Below, in pieces: positions 1-8,490 of a stretch of 64,000 nt of DNA. The notes beneath the pieces are model-generated. The model did not search any database and was not told where the DNA came from. It saw only the letters and a program-made list of their open reading frames with translations. Source of the stretch: JAISGQ01 sp045604155 (GTDB lineage Bacteria > Bacillota > Clostridia > Oscillospirales > Acutalibacteraceae); assembly GCA_045604155.1 (NCBI GenBank), contig JAZUNN010000046.1, positions 1 to 64,000 on the forward strand. The letters are read 5' to 3'. Both the position numbers and the translations under genes were made by a program. The stretch's first letter is position 1. Every line of letters begins with the position of its first letter.

Positions 1-73
1 TAAATCTTTAACAATTCTATATTTTTGTATTTACACAGACGTAAGGTTAAACCAAAATTTTTGTCTTTAAATT

Positions 74-102
74 TTGATTCGCTTCACATATTTTTGTATA
101 AT
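74..102 (+). promoter_or_regulatory. sigma-A type promoter for the first operon
   Basis: TTGATT at 74-79 and TATAAT at 97-102 are separated by exactly 17 bases, in an AT-rich stretch about 60 bases before the first gene. Only a purine-rich GGGAG lies between promoter and start codon. Confidence 0.6.
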
Positions 103-161
103 AATTTTTAGGCTGTTAGAAAACATCCGCCATACTTAACTCCGATGGGAGCGTAATTTTT

Positions 162-2063
162 ATGACAGTTCTCAGCGCCAATGATCTTGGGCTTTTTTAC
201 GGCGCAAATATGATATTTGAAAAAGTGACTTTCTCCGTTGATGAAAAGGACAGAGTTGCGCTTGTCGGCATAAACGGATGCGGAAAGACAAGTCTTTTCA
301 AGCTTATAACAGGTGAGAACATCCCTGATTCCGGCGATATTTCTCTGAACAAGCTTGCCACTCTCGGATATATGGAGCAGTTTACCCTATCCGGCGGACG
401 AAGCATTTACGATGAAGCTCTTACAGTATTCCGACCTCTTATGGAGCTTGATGCTGAGCTTTCCTCCGTAACCGCAAAAATTGCCGCAGGCGATTCTTCC
501 GCTGAGCTTATTGAAAAACAGCATTTTCTGAGGGAAGAATATGAAAGACGGGGCGGTCTTACATTTGAGAGCCGCACACGTGCAGCTCTTATCGGTCTCG
601 GTTTTCCTGAAAATGAGCACGGACGTGATGTAGGCGAGCTTTCAGGCGGTCAACGCTCAAAAATCCAGCTTTGCAAAATGCTCCTTTCCGGCGCAAATCT
701 CCTGCTTTTGGACGAGCCTACAAACCACCTTGACATCAATGCTGTTGAATGGCTTGAAAGCTTTCTTCTTTCCTACAACGGCGCATACATAATTATTTCC
801 CATGACCGTTATTTTCTCGAAAAGGTAACAAACCGTACCTTTGAGCTTGAAAATCACCATCTCACCTCTTACAAGGGTGCATATTCAAGCTACTTAAAGC
901 AAAAAGAAGAGCTTCGTGAAGCTGCCATACGTCAATATGAAAACACTCAGCGTGAAATTCACCGTATTGAGGGCATTATTGAGCAGCAGAAAAGATGGAA
1001 TCAGGCACACAATTACGTCACTATTGCAAGCAAGCAGAAGCAGATAGACCGTATTGCAGAAACACTTGTTGAGGTCGATAACCTGCCTGCAAAGCTAAGA
1101 TTCAATTTCCGCACAAAACCAACTGTCACAAATAATATACTTATCTGCGACAGACTTACTGCCGGCTACGGCGACAGACCGATTTTTTCTGAGCTGAATC
1201 TCTCTGTACACAAGGGCGAACGTGTTTTTCTTCTCGGTCCCAACGGCTGCGGCAAATCCACACTTTTCAAGGTGCTTGTAGGACAGCTTGCAGGAAAATA
1301 CGGCAGTGTCACCTTTGGCCCCAACGTTGAGCACGGATATTACGAGCAGACTCAGGCATCTCTTCATGACAACAAGACCGTTTTAAATGAAGTATGGGAT
1401 GTTTATCCAAGAATGACGGAAACTGAAGTTCGCACGGCACTTGGATCATTCCTTTTCAGAGGCGATGATGTATTCAAGCAGATCTCCACCCTCAGCGGCG
1501 GCGAAAAGGCAAGAATATCAATACTTAAGCTCATGCTTTCTCAGGCCAATTTTCTCCTTCTGGACGAGCCCACAAACCATCTTGACATTACATCCCGTGA
1601 GGCTCTTGAAAATGCCATTGCCGATTATGAGGGCACTGTGTTTATCATCTCTCATGACCGTTATTTTATAAACAAGCTTGCCGACAGACTCTATTACATG
1701 GACGACGGCAAACTTACCGAATACGCAGGAAACTATGATTATTTTGAGCAGCGCAGACCTGACAGGGCTGCAGCTGTGGCTGCGGTAAAAACCGAAAGTG
1801 CAAATGCTGCGGATTATCGCAGACGCAAGGAAGAAGCTTCTGCTGCCAGAAAGCGAAAGACAAGCATTGCAAGAACAGAAACTGCTCTTGAGGAGCTTTC
1901 CGTAAAAATCTCCGAGCTTGAAGAAAAGCTTTCTCTCCCCGAGATTGCTGCGGATTACCAGCAGGTGCTTGAAATCACAAATGAACTTACTGCTCTGAGA
2001 GAAAATGAAGACGAGCTTTTCATGAAACTTGAGGAGCTTTATGCACAGGAGGCTCAGGGCTGA
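162..2063 (+). CDS. ABC-F family ATPase (YdiF/Uup type)
   Basis: This 633-residue soluble protein has two ABC ATPase domains in tandem and no membrane segment, the arrangement of ABC-F translation factors that act on the ribosome. The first Walker A (GINGCGKT) is at about residues 36-43, followed by LSGGQ near 160 and LLLLDEPTNHLD near 183. The second copy has GPNGCGKST near 357, LSGGE near 444 and a second DEPTNHLD. The interdomain linker and a charged, Lys/Glu-rich coiled coil from about 540 to the end fit the YdiF/Uup branch. Whether it is a housekeeping factor or confers antibiotic resistance cannot be told from sequence alone. It heads an operon; the next gene starts one base after its stop. 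Confidence 0.9.
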   Translation: MTVLSANDLGLFYGANMIFEKVTFSVDEKDRVALVGINGCGKTSLFKLITGENIPDSGDISLNKLATLGYMEQFTLSGGRSIYDEALTVFRPLMELDAELSSVTAKIAAGDSSAELIEKQHFLREEYERRGGLTFESRTRAALIGLGFPENEHGRDVGELSGGQRSKIQLCKMLLSGANLLLLDEPTNHLDINAVEWLESFLLSYNGAYIIISHDRYFLEKVTNRTFELENHHLTSYKGAYSSYLKQKEELREAAIRQYENTQREIHRIEGIIEQQKRWNQAHNYVTIASKQKQIDRIAETLVEVDNLPAKLRFNFRTKPTVTNNILICDRLTAGYGDRPIFSELNLSVHKGERVFLLGPNGCGKSTLFKVLVGQLAGKYGSVTFGPNVEHGYYEQTQASLHDNKTVLNEVWDVYPRMTETEVRTALGSFLFRGDDVFKQISTLSGGEKARISILKLMLSQANFLLLDEPTNHLDITSREALENAIADYEGTVFIISHDRYFINKLADRLYYMDDGKLTEYAGNYDYFEQRRPDRAAAVAAVKTESANAADYRRRKEEASAARKRKTSIARTETALEELSVKISELEEKLSLPEIAADYQQVLEITNELTALRENEDELFMKLEELYAQEAQG

Positions 2064-2064
2064 T

Positions 2065-3345
2065 ATGAATTTTCGTATTCTTACATTGGGCTGCAAGGTC
2101 AATCAGTATGACTCCCAGACCATGAATGAAATGATGTGCTCCTGCGGTTTTTCTCCTGCACAAAAAGACGAAAATGCTGATATTTATATAATCAACACCT
2201 GCACTGTCACTGCTGAAAGCGACAAGAAAAACCGCCAGCTTATTCACAGGATAAGACGTGAAAATCCGGATGCAATTATTGTCGTTTCCGGCTGCATGAC
2301 TCAGGCACTCCCTGAAAGTGCCGATAAAATTCCTGAAGCAGATATAGTTATCGGTAATTCAAACCGTGTAAGGATTCCTTCCCTCATAAATGAATTTCTC
2401 ACAAATCATGAGCGCATTGTATGCATAGAGCCTCACACTGATAAATACACCGAAGCCTGTAATATAGCCGCCTTCGGCGAGCGCACAAGGGCTATGATAA
2501 AGATTGAGGACGGATGCGGCAATTTCTGCTCCTACTGTATGATTCCCTATGCACGTGGTCCTGTCAGAAGCAGACCGCTCGAAAGCATAAAGGAAGAAAT
2601 CGCCTCTCTCCCCTCTCATTACTGCGAGGTTGTTCTTGTCGGCATCAATCTTTCCGCTTACGGCAGTGACATAGGTCTTACTCTGTTTGATGCTGTGAAT
2701 GCTGCCGCTTCTGATGAAAAGATAAAGAGAGTAAGACTCGGCTCCATTGAGCCTGATCTTCTCTCTGACGAAACTCTCGATATGCTGGCATCAACCCCTG
2801 AATTCTGCCCTCATTTTCATCTGTCACTTCAGAGCGGCTGTGATGAAACCCTCAGGCGCATGAACAGAAAATATGACACTGCATTTTACCGTGATATTGT
2901 CAGAAAGATACGTCTGCGTTTCCCCGATGCATCTGTCACAACGGATATTATGGTGGGTTTTGCCGGAGAAACCGATGAGGAATTTGAAAAGTCACTTTCG
3001 TTTGCCGAAGAAATGAAATTTGCAAAGGCTCATGTCTTCTCCTATTCACGCAGACCCGGTACTGAGGCTGATAAATTCGGTGATCATCTTACAAATGCCG
3101 TCAAGGCTGAACGAAGTGCTCGTATGATTGCTGTCACTTCAGAAACTGCCGAAGATTTCAGACGTTCTCAGATAAATAAAATCTGCAGCTTTCTCCCCGA
3201 AACTGAGGTTGAAAGCAATGTTTACGACGGCTACACTGAAAATTACACTCCCGTGCGTGTGGCTATGACCAAAACCGACTATAACCCTGTAAAAATTAAA
3301 ATCACCGATACCGCAGACGGATACTGCATCGGCGAATTGATATAA
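2065..3345 (+). CDS. mtaB: tRNA t6A37 methylthiotransferase MtaB
   Basis: A radical-SAM methylthiotransferase that would convert t6A to ms2t6A at position 37 of tRNAs. The 426-residue protein has the N-terminal MTTase domain with cysteines in LGCKVNQ (residue 10), NTCTVT (about 45) and SGCMTQ (about 76), which hold one iron-sulfur cluster. The radical-SAM motif CGNFCSYC follows at about 151-158, and a TRAM-like RNA-binding segment ends the protein. The start at 2065 was chosen because AGGAGG lies at 2047-2052 and the protein then begins with the family signature; upstream in-frame codons overlap the ABC-F gene. Both upstream neighbours act on translation. Confidence 0.93.
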   Translation: MNFRILTLGCKVNQYDSQTMNEMMCSCGFSPAQKDENADIYIINTCTVTAESDKKNRQLIHRIRRENPDAIIVVSGCMTQALPESADKIPEADIVIGNSNRVRIPSLINEFLTNHERIVCIEPHTDKYTEACNIAAFGERTRAMIKIEDGCGNFCSYCMIPYARGPVRSRPLESIKEEIASLPSHYCEVVLVGINLSAYGSDIGLTLFDAVNAAASDEKIKRVRLGSIEPDLLSDETLDMLASTPEFCPHFHLSLQSGCDETLRRMNRKYDTAFYRDIVRKIRLRFPDASVTTDIMVGFAGETDEEFEKSLSFAEEMKFAKAHVFSYSRRPGTEADKFGDHLTNAVKAERSARMIAVTSETAEDFRRSQINKICSFLPETEVESNVYDGYTENYTPVRVAMTKTDYNPVKIKITDTADGYCIGELI

Positions 3346-3366
3346 TCACTTTTGGAGGTGCTTCCA

Positions 3367-5301
3367 TTGATATTCTGGAAACAGGAACTTCTTGAGCTTA
3401 CCAAGTCAGACAAGTCACTCAAAGAAGCATACATGATAATGAAATCCCATTTCTCTGATGAAATATTCGGAGAAAGAACAGCAAACGGCAGAACCGAGCG
3501 AATCACATACACTCAGTTTTACGGCAAAGTCGAAAACACTGCCGCTGCAATCGATAAGATGTTTTCCGATAAGCGAGGCAGTTTCATCGCCATCAAGATG
3601 GACAACTCACCTGAGTGGGTTGCAAGCTTTTACGGTATTCTCAAGGCAGGCTTCAAGCCTCTTCTCCTTAACATCAGACTTGACAGCGAAAGCCTTGCAT
3701 ATGCTGTAAAATCCACCTCTGCCATTGCTGTTATCGCAGATGAAGCCAATTATTCTGAGGGCGATGTCCTCTATTCCACCCTCGATCTTTCAGGCACTAT
3801 AGGTGATGAATACTGGGAAAATGAGCTTGCACTCATGACCTCCGGAACAACAGGTCAGCCCAAAATCATCGTTTATGACGGAAATGCAATCTGCTCTCAG
3901 ATACTTTTGTCTGGAGATATCGTTGCTCAGAACCGTGCAATTCTCCACAACCGCAAGCTCGAAATCAAGCTTGTTGCATTTCTGCCTTTCTATCACATTT
4001 TTGGTCTTATGGCAATTCTTCTCTGGTTTGTCTATTTCGGAAGAACTCTGATCTTCCTTCAGGGCTATGATTCCGAGTCCATCAGATTTGCCTGCAAATA
4101 TAACAAGGCAACACATTTCTTTGCTGTTCCTCTTGTATGGAACACCGTTGCTGCCGCTGTTTTTGCCGAGGCCAAAAAGACAGATCAGCTTGGCAAGCTC
4201 AACAAGGCAATCAAGCTTTCAAACAAGCTTCAGAATGTTTTCCCCCGTTTCGGCGGATTTGTTGCAAGAAATATTCTCTTTAAATCTGTACGTGAAAAGG
4301 CTCTCGGTACTTCTCTCAAGTTCTGTATCAGCGGCGGCGGATTCATAAGAGATGATGCTCTGGAGCTTCTCAACGGTCTCGGTTATACAATGCACGTCGG
4401 ATACGGCATGACCGAAGCAGGTATCTGCTCTGTTGATATGTCTGCAAAGGCAGGAAAGCTTCTCCAGAATACTGTCGGTAAGCCCTTCCCCACCATTGAG
4501 CAGGTTGTTTCCGACGACGGAATGCTTTATATCAAAGGTCAGACTCTTTATATTGCAGAATACAAGGATGGCGTACGCATCCCCCGTGACAGCAGCGAGC
4601 CCTTCTGCACCAACGATATGTTTGAGGTGCTTCCTGACGGTCGCTGGAAGATTCTCGGCAGAAAAGATGATATCATTATCGGTGCATCAGGCGAAAATAT
4701 CTCTCCCGATGCTGTTGAGCAGCTGCTTTCTCTGCCTGTTCCCTACTGCGTAATCGGAGAAAAGGCTTCTGACGGCACAGAAAAGCCCGTGCTTATTGTC
4801 AGCTCAAACGAAAAACAGAGCGAATTTGAAAAGCTCAGTATTCTTAATCTTGTATTCAATTCACTGGACCGCATTCCTGTTACCATGCGTCCGTCAGCTG
4901 TTTATACAACTTCTTCTGAGATTCCCACAACTCTCGGCAAGACCAGACGAAGTATTTTAAAGCGTCAGATTGAAGACGGTAGTGTTGAACTTATTCCTGC
5001 ACAGAAACCCGACAGCGACACAATCACAAAGAGCTATGACGCTGCAACCACCGAGCTTTGCAGCAAGGTGCGTGCTGTCTTTGCAGAGGTACTCAAGACA
5101 GATGTCGACAATATTTCTGATACCACCCATTTCATTTATGACTGCGGCGGTGACAGCATGACTTATTATAATCTCATCGCTGTTATTTCGGAAAAATTTG
5201 AGGTCACTCTTACCTTTGATGCCGATTCTCCTCTTATGACTCCCATGGACATCACTATGCGAATTATTTCGCTGAAATCAGCAACAGATAAGGTGAATTA
5301 A
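3367..5301 (+). CDS. acyl-AMP ligase fused to acyl carrier protein domain
   Basis: An ANL-superfamily adenylating enzyme of 644 residues. TSGTTGQPK near residue 157 is the ATP-binding signature, GYGMTEAG the A5 motif, GRKDD near 431 the hinge, and GKTRR with a nearby Lys the C-terminal lobe. The last 80 residues form a carrier domain with DCGGDSM, whose serine (about 594) would carry phosphopantetheine. The protein should activate a fatty or other carboxylic acid and load it on its own carrier arm. Two PlsC acyltransferases follow directly, so the acyl group probably goes to a lysolipid or glycerophosphate-like acceptor (inference). A TTG start at 3367 sits six bases after GGAGGTG at 3354-3360. 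Confidence 0.8.
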   Translation: MIFWKQELLELTKSDKSLKEAYMIMKSHFSDEIFGERTANGRTERITYTQFYGKVENTAAAIDKMFSDKRGSFIAIKMDNSPEWVASFYGILKAGFKPLLLNIRLDSESLAYAVKSTSAIAVIADEANYSEGDVLYSTLDLSGTIGDEYWENELALMTSGTTGQPKIIVYDGNAICSQILLSGDIVAQNRAILHNRKLEIKLVAFLPFYHIFGLMAILLWFVYFGRTLIFLQGYDSESIRFACKYNKATHFFAVPLVWNTVAAAVFAEAKKTDQLGKLNKAIKLSNKLQNVFPRFGGFVARNILFKSVREKALGTSLKFCISGGGFIRDDALELLNGLGYTMHVGYGMTEAGICSVDMSAKAGKLLQNTVGKPFPTIEQVVSDDGMLYIKGQTLYIAEYKDGVRIPRDSSEPFCTNDMFEVLPDGRWKILGRKDDIIIGASGENISPDAVEQLLSLPVPYCVIGEKASDGTEKPVLIVSSNEKQSEFEKLSILNLVFNSLDRIPVTMRPSAVYTTSSEIPTTLGKTRRSILKRQIEDGSVELIPAQKPDSDTITKSYDAATTELCSKVRAVFAEVLKTDVDNISDTTHFIYDCGGDSMTYYNLIAVISEKFEVTLTFDADSPLMTPMDITMRIISLKSATDKVN

Positions 5302-5946
5302 ATGAAAGCATTCCTTCGATTCTTTGCAAAACTAACCGGATTTCTTCCTACATGGCTGTTTTTCAAGCCGAAAATCTACCATGAAAACAAGAAAAACAAG
5401 AAATCCACCTTTACCTACAAAGGGCCTGTAATCATTATTACCAATCACAAGAATTATCTTGATTATATTCTTATGGTTTTACTTTTCTATTTCCGCTCTT
5501 TCCGTGGTATCGTTGGTAAAACCATGTATGAATGCAATCCATTCCTCACTTTTATGCTCAAGGTTTTCCGTGCAATAAAGCTTGACCGTTTTTCATTCGA
5601 TATGGAATTCTTCTACGAAGCAATGCAGACTCTTGAGAAAAAAGGTATGATTCTTGTCTTCCCCGAGGGTGAATTTTCTCTTGAAGGCAAGCTCAAGCCC
5701 TTCAAGGAAACCGCTGCACTTCTTGCAATGCAGTCAAATGTCCCCATTCTTCCCATCTACCATTCTTACAACTACGGCATTTTCCGCCGTACCAAAGTTT
5801 GCGTCGGTGAAGAAATTGACCTCAGAAGCTATTGCAGTAATCCTAATCCCAGTGTGGATGAGCTGAAGGAACTGACTGCAATCCTTCAGGATAAAGTAGC
5901 TCATCTCGGCGCAATCTGCGAAAACAAGGGTCGTGATGTAAAGTGA
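5302..5946 (+). CDS. PlsC-family lysophospholipid/glycerolipid acyltransferase 1
   Basis: A 214-residue acyltransferase of the PlsC/LPLAT family. The catalytic HX4D box is NHKNYLD and the acceptor-binding block is FPEGEFSLEG. A hydrophobic N-terminal segment suggests monotopic membrane attachment. The gene begins immediately after the stop of the acyl ligase, and its own stop overlaps the start of a second PlsC gene by four bases, so the three are very probably co-translated. The family normally moves acyl groups from acyl-ACP or acyl-CoA to lysophosphatidate; the acceptor here is not known. Confidence 0.85.
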   Translation: MKAFLRFFAKLTGFLPTWLFFKPKIYHENKKNKKSTFTYKGPVIIITNHKNYLDYILMVLLFYFRSFRGIVGKTMYECNPFLTFMLKVFRAIKLDRFSFDMEFFYEAMQTLEKKGMILVFPEGEFSLEGKLKPFKETAALLAMQSNVPILPIYHSYNYGIFRRTKVCVGEEIDLRSYCSNPNPSVDELKELTAILQDKVAHLGAICENKGRDVK

Positions 5947-6692
5947 AAAAAGAAAAGCTGCATTCATTCTGGTTTTACTGTGCTCAGGATGCCGCTGTTG
6001 TTCTTAACTGGATCGGTGTTCGATTTGCATGGTTTCCCAAGCTTCATTACGCAAAGGGTGTTAAGAAAAGCCGCATAATCAGAAAAAAAGCAATAATTGT
6101 CTGCAACCATTCAAGCTTTGCAGACCCACCCTGCGTCTGCGCTCAGTTTCCATTCAGACGAGTTTACACAGTTACAGCCAAGGAGCTTTTCAAAAAGCCT
6201 TTTGAAAAACCTCTTGAAATGATGGGCTGTATCAAAATCGACAGAGATCATACAGATTATTCCAGTATCCGTGAGTGCATAAGACATCTTAAAGCAAACA
6301 AGCTGCTTACCATCTTCCCTGAGGGTAAGATAAACCTTTATGATGAGCTTGCAGATTTCAAATCGGGAGCTGTTCTTCTTTCCGCTCTTACGGGTGCTCC
6401 TATAATTCCCTTGTACAATGCAGGCAATTACAAGCGTTTTCAGAGAGTTCAGCTTATTATGGGTGAACCTATTTCAGCTGAAGAAATAACAAACGGACCT
6501 GTTACAAAGGAAAGAATTGATGAGGTCACGGAAAAGCTGAAAAAACGCATCGAAGCACTCAGAGATGAGCTTTATACCAGAATGTCCGATAAACATAAAC
6601 TTGCTGCAAAGCAATGCCGTGAGGATAAACTTGCAAAATTAGCTCTTCGTGAGCAATCTTCCAATCAGGAGGTACCGGATGAACAAGCTTAA
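5943..6692 (+). CDS. PlsC-family lysophospholipid/glycerolipid acyltransferase 2
   Basis: A second, clearly different PlsC-family acyltransferase (249 residues). HX4D appears as NHSSFAD and the second block as FPEGKINLYDE. The GTG start at 5943 overlaps the TGA of the preceding gene. The charged tail after residue 200 is predicted cytosolic. Two non-identical PlsC paralogues behind an acyl-ligase/ACP fusion would suit sequential acylation of two positions or two acceptors (inference). Confidence 0.85.
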   Translation: MKKEKLHSFWFYCAQDAAVVLNWIGVRFAWFPKLHYAKGVKKSRIIRKKAIIVCNHSSFADPPCVCAQFPFRRVYTVTAKELFKKPFEKPLEMMGCIKIDRDHTDYSSIRECIRHLKANKLLTIFPEGKINLYDELADFKSGAVLLSALTGAPIIPLYNAGNYKRFQRVQLIMGEPISAEEITNGPVTKERIDEVTEKLKKRIEALRDELYTRMSDKHKLAAKQCREDKLAKLALREQSSNQEVPDEQA

Positions 6693-7095
6693 AATTCTGC
6701 AGAATGCAACTGAAAAATGGGATTACGGCGATCCTGTTCCCGGCTCTCAGATACGTGCCGCACGTCCTTCCTATTACCATCACGGTATATATATCGGAGA
6801 TGATCAGGTAATTCACTTTGGTGAAGGCAACAGCGAAACCGACTCCCTTCATCCCGAGGCTAACACTGTCCATGTTTCAAGTCTGTCTGATTTTCTCAAC
6901 GGTGCATTTCTTGAGGTGAGAAGCTACTCTCTCAAGGAGAAAATGATTCTGAGGAAAGGCAGTGAAATAGTTGCTGAAGCAAAGAAAATGCTTGGCAGCG
7001 GTAATTATAATCTTATAACCAATAACTGTGAACATTTTTCAAATTACTGCGCATTTGGAGTAAAACACTCTGTTTCCGATAAAATAGCGAGGTAA
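6679..7095 (+). CDS. LRAT-type (NlpC/P60-like) acyltransferase or hydrolase domain protein
   Basis: This 138-residue protein matches the LRAT fold, a circularly permuted NlpC/P60 thiol enzyme. A histidine lies in YYHHGIYIGDD (about residues 31-34), a second in VIHFG, and the nucleophile cysteine in NNCEHF near residue 116. Family members act as phospholipase A/acyltransferases or amidases, with the acyl group passing through the cysteine. The start at 6679 has AGGAGG at 6667-6672 and lies inside the end of the second plsC gene (14-base overlap), so it belongs to the acyl operon. There is no signal peptide, so it should act in the cytosol. Confidence 0.75.
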   Translation: MNKLKILQNATEKWDYGDPVPGSQIRAARPSYYHHGIYIGDDQVIHFGEGNSETDSLHPEANTVHVSSLSDFLNGAFLEVRSYSLKEKMILRKGSEIVAEAKKMLGSGNYNLITNNCEHFSNYCAFGVKHSVSDKIAR

Positions 7096-7101
7096 TGCTT
7101 T

Positions 7102-7512
7102 ATGGTATTTGAAGACGAATTTATGGACAAGCAGTCCGAAATAATTTACATGTTCGCAGATGAGATCAACGAAAACGTCAAAGCTATCTATCTTTTCTTT
7201 TACAATGACGAGTCTTCTTTTATGATGGCTTCAGCCTATAAGGTAAATGACAGGGTAACAGGAAATCTTGATGCCGGTGTTTCGGACGAGAAAGACAGCG
7301 AGATATATGATGTTATTATTGATGAAATATTCCCTGAGCTTGAGGAAATACACAAAAAGTACAACAAACCCATGCCGGTAGAATTCAGGCTGATTTATAA
7401 TACTGTGTCAAGATCATTTGATGCTGAGTACAGATATGAAAATGATATAGAATCAGAAGAAGACTATAATTGCGGAATAACTGCAGAGCATTGGTTTGAT
7501 TCCTTCAGATAA
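7102..7512 (+). CDS. small acidic protein, possibly YezG/DUF600-like
   Basis: An acidic 136-residue protein that closes the operon, six bases after the LRAT gene, with GAGG at 7089-7092. A loose resemblance to the YezG/DUF600 immunity-protein fold comes from an alternating acidic and aromatic pattern, an EIFPELEEIHKKYNKP helix and a DAEYRYEND strand. No catalytic residues are seen. It could be a partner or inhibitor of the preceding enzyme, but no function is claimed. Confidence 0.6.
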   Translation: MVFEDEFMDKQSEIIYMFADEINENVKAIYLFFYNDESSFMMASAYKVNDRVTGNLDAGVSDEKDSEIYDVIIDEIFPELEEIHKKYNKPMPVEFRLIYNTVSRSFDAEYRYENDIESEEDYNCGITAEHWFDSFR

Positions 7513-7517
7513 TACAA

Positions 7518-7553
7518 TAATCCCGAATGGCAAATGCCATTCGGGATTTACTT
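7518..7553. terminator. strong hairpin terminator
   Basis: AATCCCGAATGGCA pairs perfectly with its complement across a two-base loop and is followed by TTTA. It ends the plus-strand acyl operon and lies 46 bases from the end of the converging minus-strand lipoprotein gene. Confidence 0.85.
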
Positions 7554-7598
7554 TATGATTGGTCAATTACCTCATAGGGAATATCGTGCCCTGACCCA

Positions 7599-8477
7599 TT
7601 AATATGTCTGTGTTTCGCCGTTTACTGTCACAATCGCAGATGATGCTACAGAAGTATTTCCGCAGGCAAAATCTTTGTCATCAGTTGTGATTTCAAAAAC
7701 TCCGCCTGTAATATTAATGGAGTTTTCTGCCTTGACTGCATTGTTATCGGTATCAATAATAAATGTACCGTTTTCGATATTTACCATATTGTAAGCATAT
7801 ATGGCATCATCACCTGCGGTAATTGTAATCACACCGTTTTCAACAAGAACTTCACCTTTGTCAGATTCAGTATCGTTTGTTGCTCTCAGACCGTCTGTAC
7901 CTGCATTTACTGTAATCACGCCGTTTTCAATCTTAAGTCTGTCCTTGCCGCGGATACCGTGATTATCAGAATTTACGGTTATTGTTCCGCCTTCGATTGT
8001 AAGCTTATCCTTACCGGTGATTCCGTTGTTCTTGTTGCCGTTTACAGTAAGACTTCCCTCTCCGAGAATTTTAAGATCATCGTGAGAAAAAATCGCTGCA
8101 TTGGGTTCGTCTTCACTTTTTGCCCTGTTGTCTGTGATGACATTCTCGCTGCCTGAAGCAAGTCTGATTATTGTCTTATCAGCTTCTTTTACATATATTG
8201 GAGCTTTTGAAGAAGATGATATGTCTGCACCGTCGAGAACGATAATCACATCACCCTCCGCTGCACAGTCAACAAGTATCTGTCCTTCATTCATCTGACC
8301 GCTGACTGTATAAGTACCGGGTTTTGTAATCTTAAACTCTGAGCCGTCAGATGTAAGTGTATTTCCTTTTGCATCGACCACACTCAGGGCACCTGCCGAA
8401 CTGCTTTTTGTTTCACTGCTGCAGCCTGCAAGCACAAGCATCAGCACTGCAATCAACACTGCAAGAATACGCTTCAT
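7599..8477 (-). CDS. Cthe_2159-type beta-helix carbohydrate-binding lipoprotein
   Basis: A 292-residue secreted lipoprotein: the signal peptide MKRILAVLIAVLMLVLAGC ends in lipobox LAGC. It then has repeated beta-helix turns (GGTITVNSDNHGIRGKD, GVITVNAGTDGLRATND, GVITITAGDDAIYAYN) with calcium-like Asp/Asn ladders. This matches the carbohydrate-binding domain family (Pfam Cthe_2159) whose founding member binds acidic polysaccharide. The start at 8477 has AAAGGAG nine bases before it; upstream in-frame extensions lack a signal sequence and run into clpE. It lies 13 bases after clpE, so it may be read through from it. Confidence 0.85.
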   Translation of the reverse strand: MKRILAVLIAVLMLVLAGCSSETKSSSAGALSVVDAKGNTLTSDGSEFKITKPGTYTVSGQMNEGQILVDCAAEGDVIIVLDGADISSSSKAPIYVKEADKTIIRLASGSENVITDNRAKSEDEPNAAIFSHDDLKILGEGSLTVNGNKNNGITGKDKLTIEGGTITVNSDNHGIRGKDRLKIENGVITVNAGTDGLRATNDTESDKGEVLVENGVITITAGDDAIYAYNMVNIENGTFIIDTDNNAVKAENSINITGGVFEITTDDKDFACGNTSVASSAIVTVNGETQTY

Positions 8478-8490
8478 TTTACTGCTCCTT

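Noticed and set aside
7102..7512. Calling the last acyl-operon gene an immunity protein
   Set aside because: The resemblance to YezG/DUF600 is weak and no toxin gene is near, so it is left as a possible similarity only.
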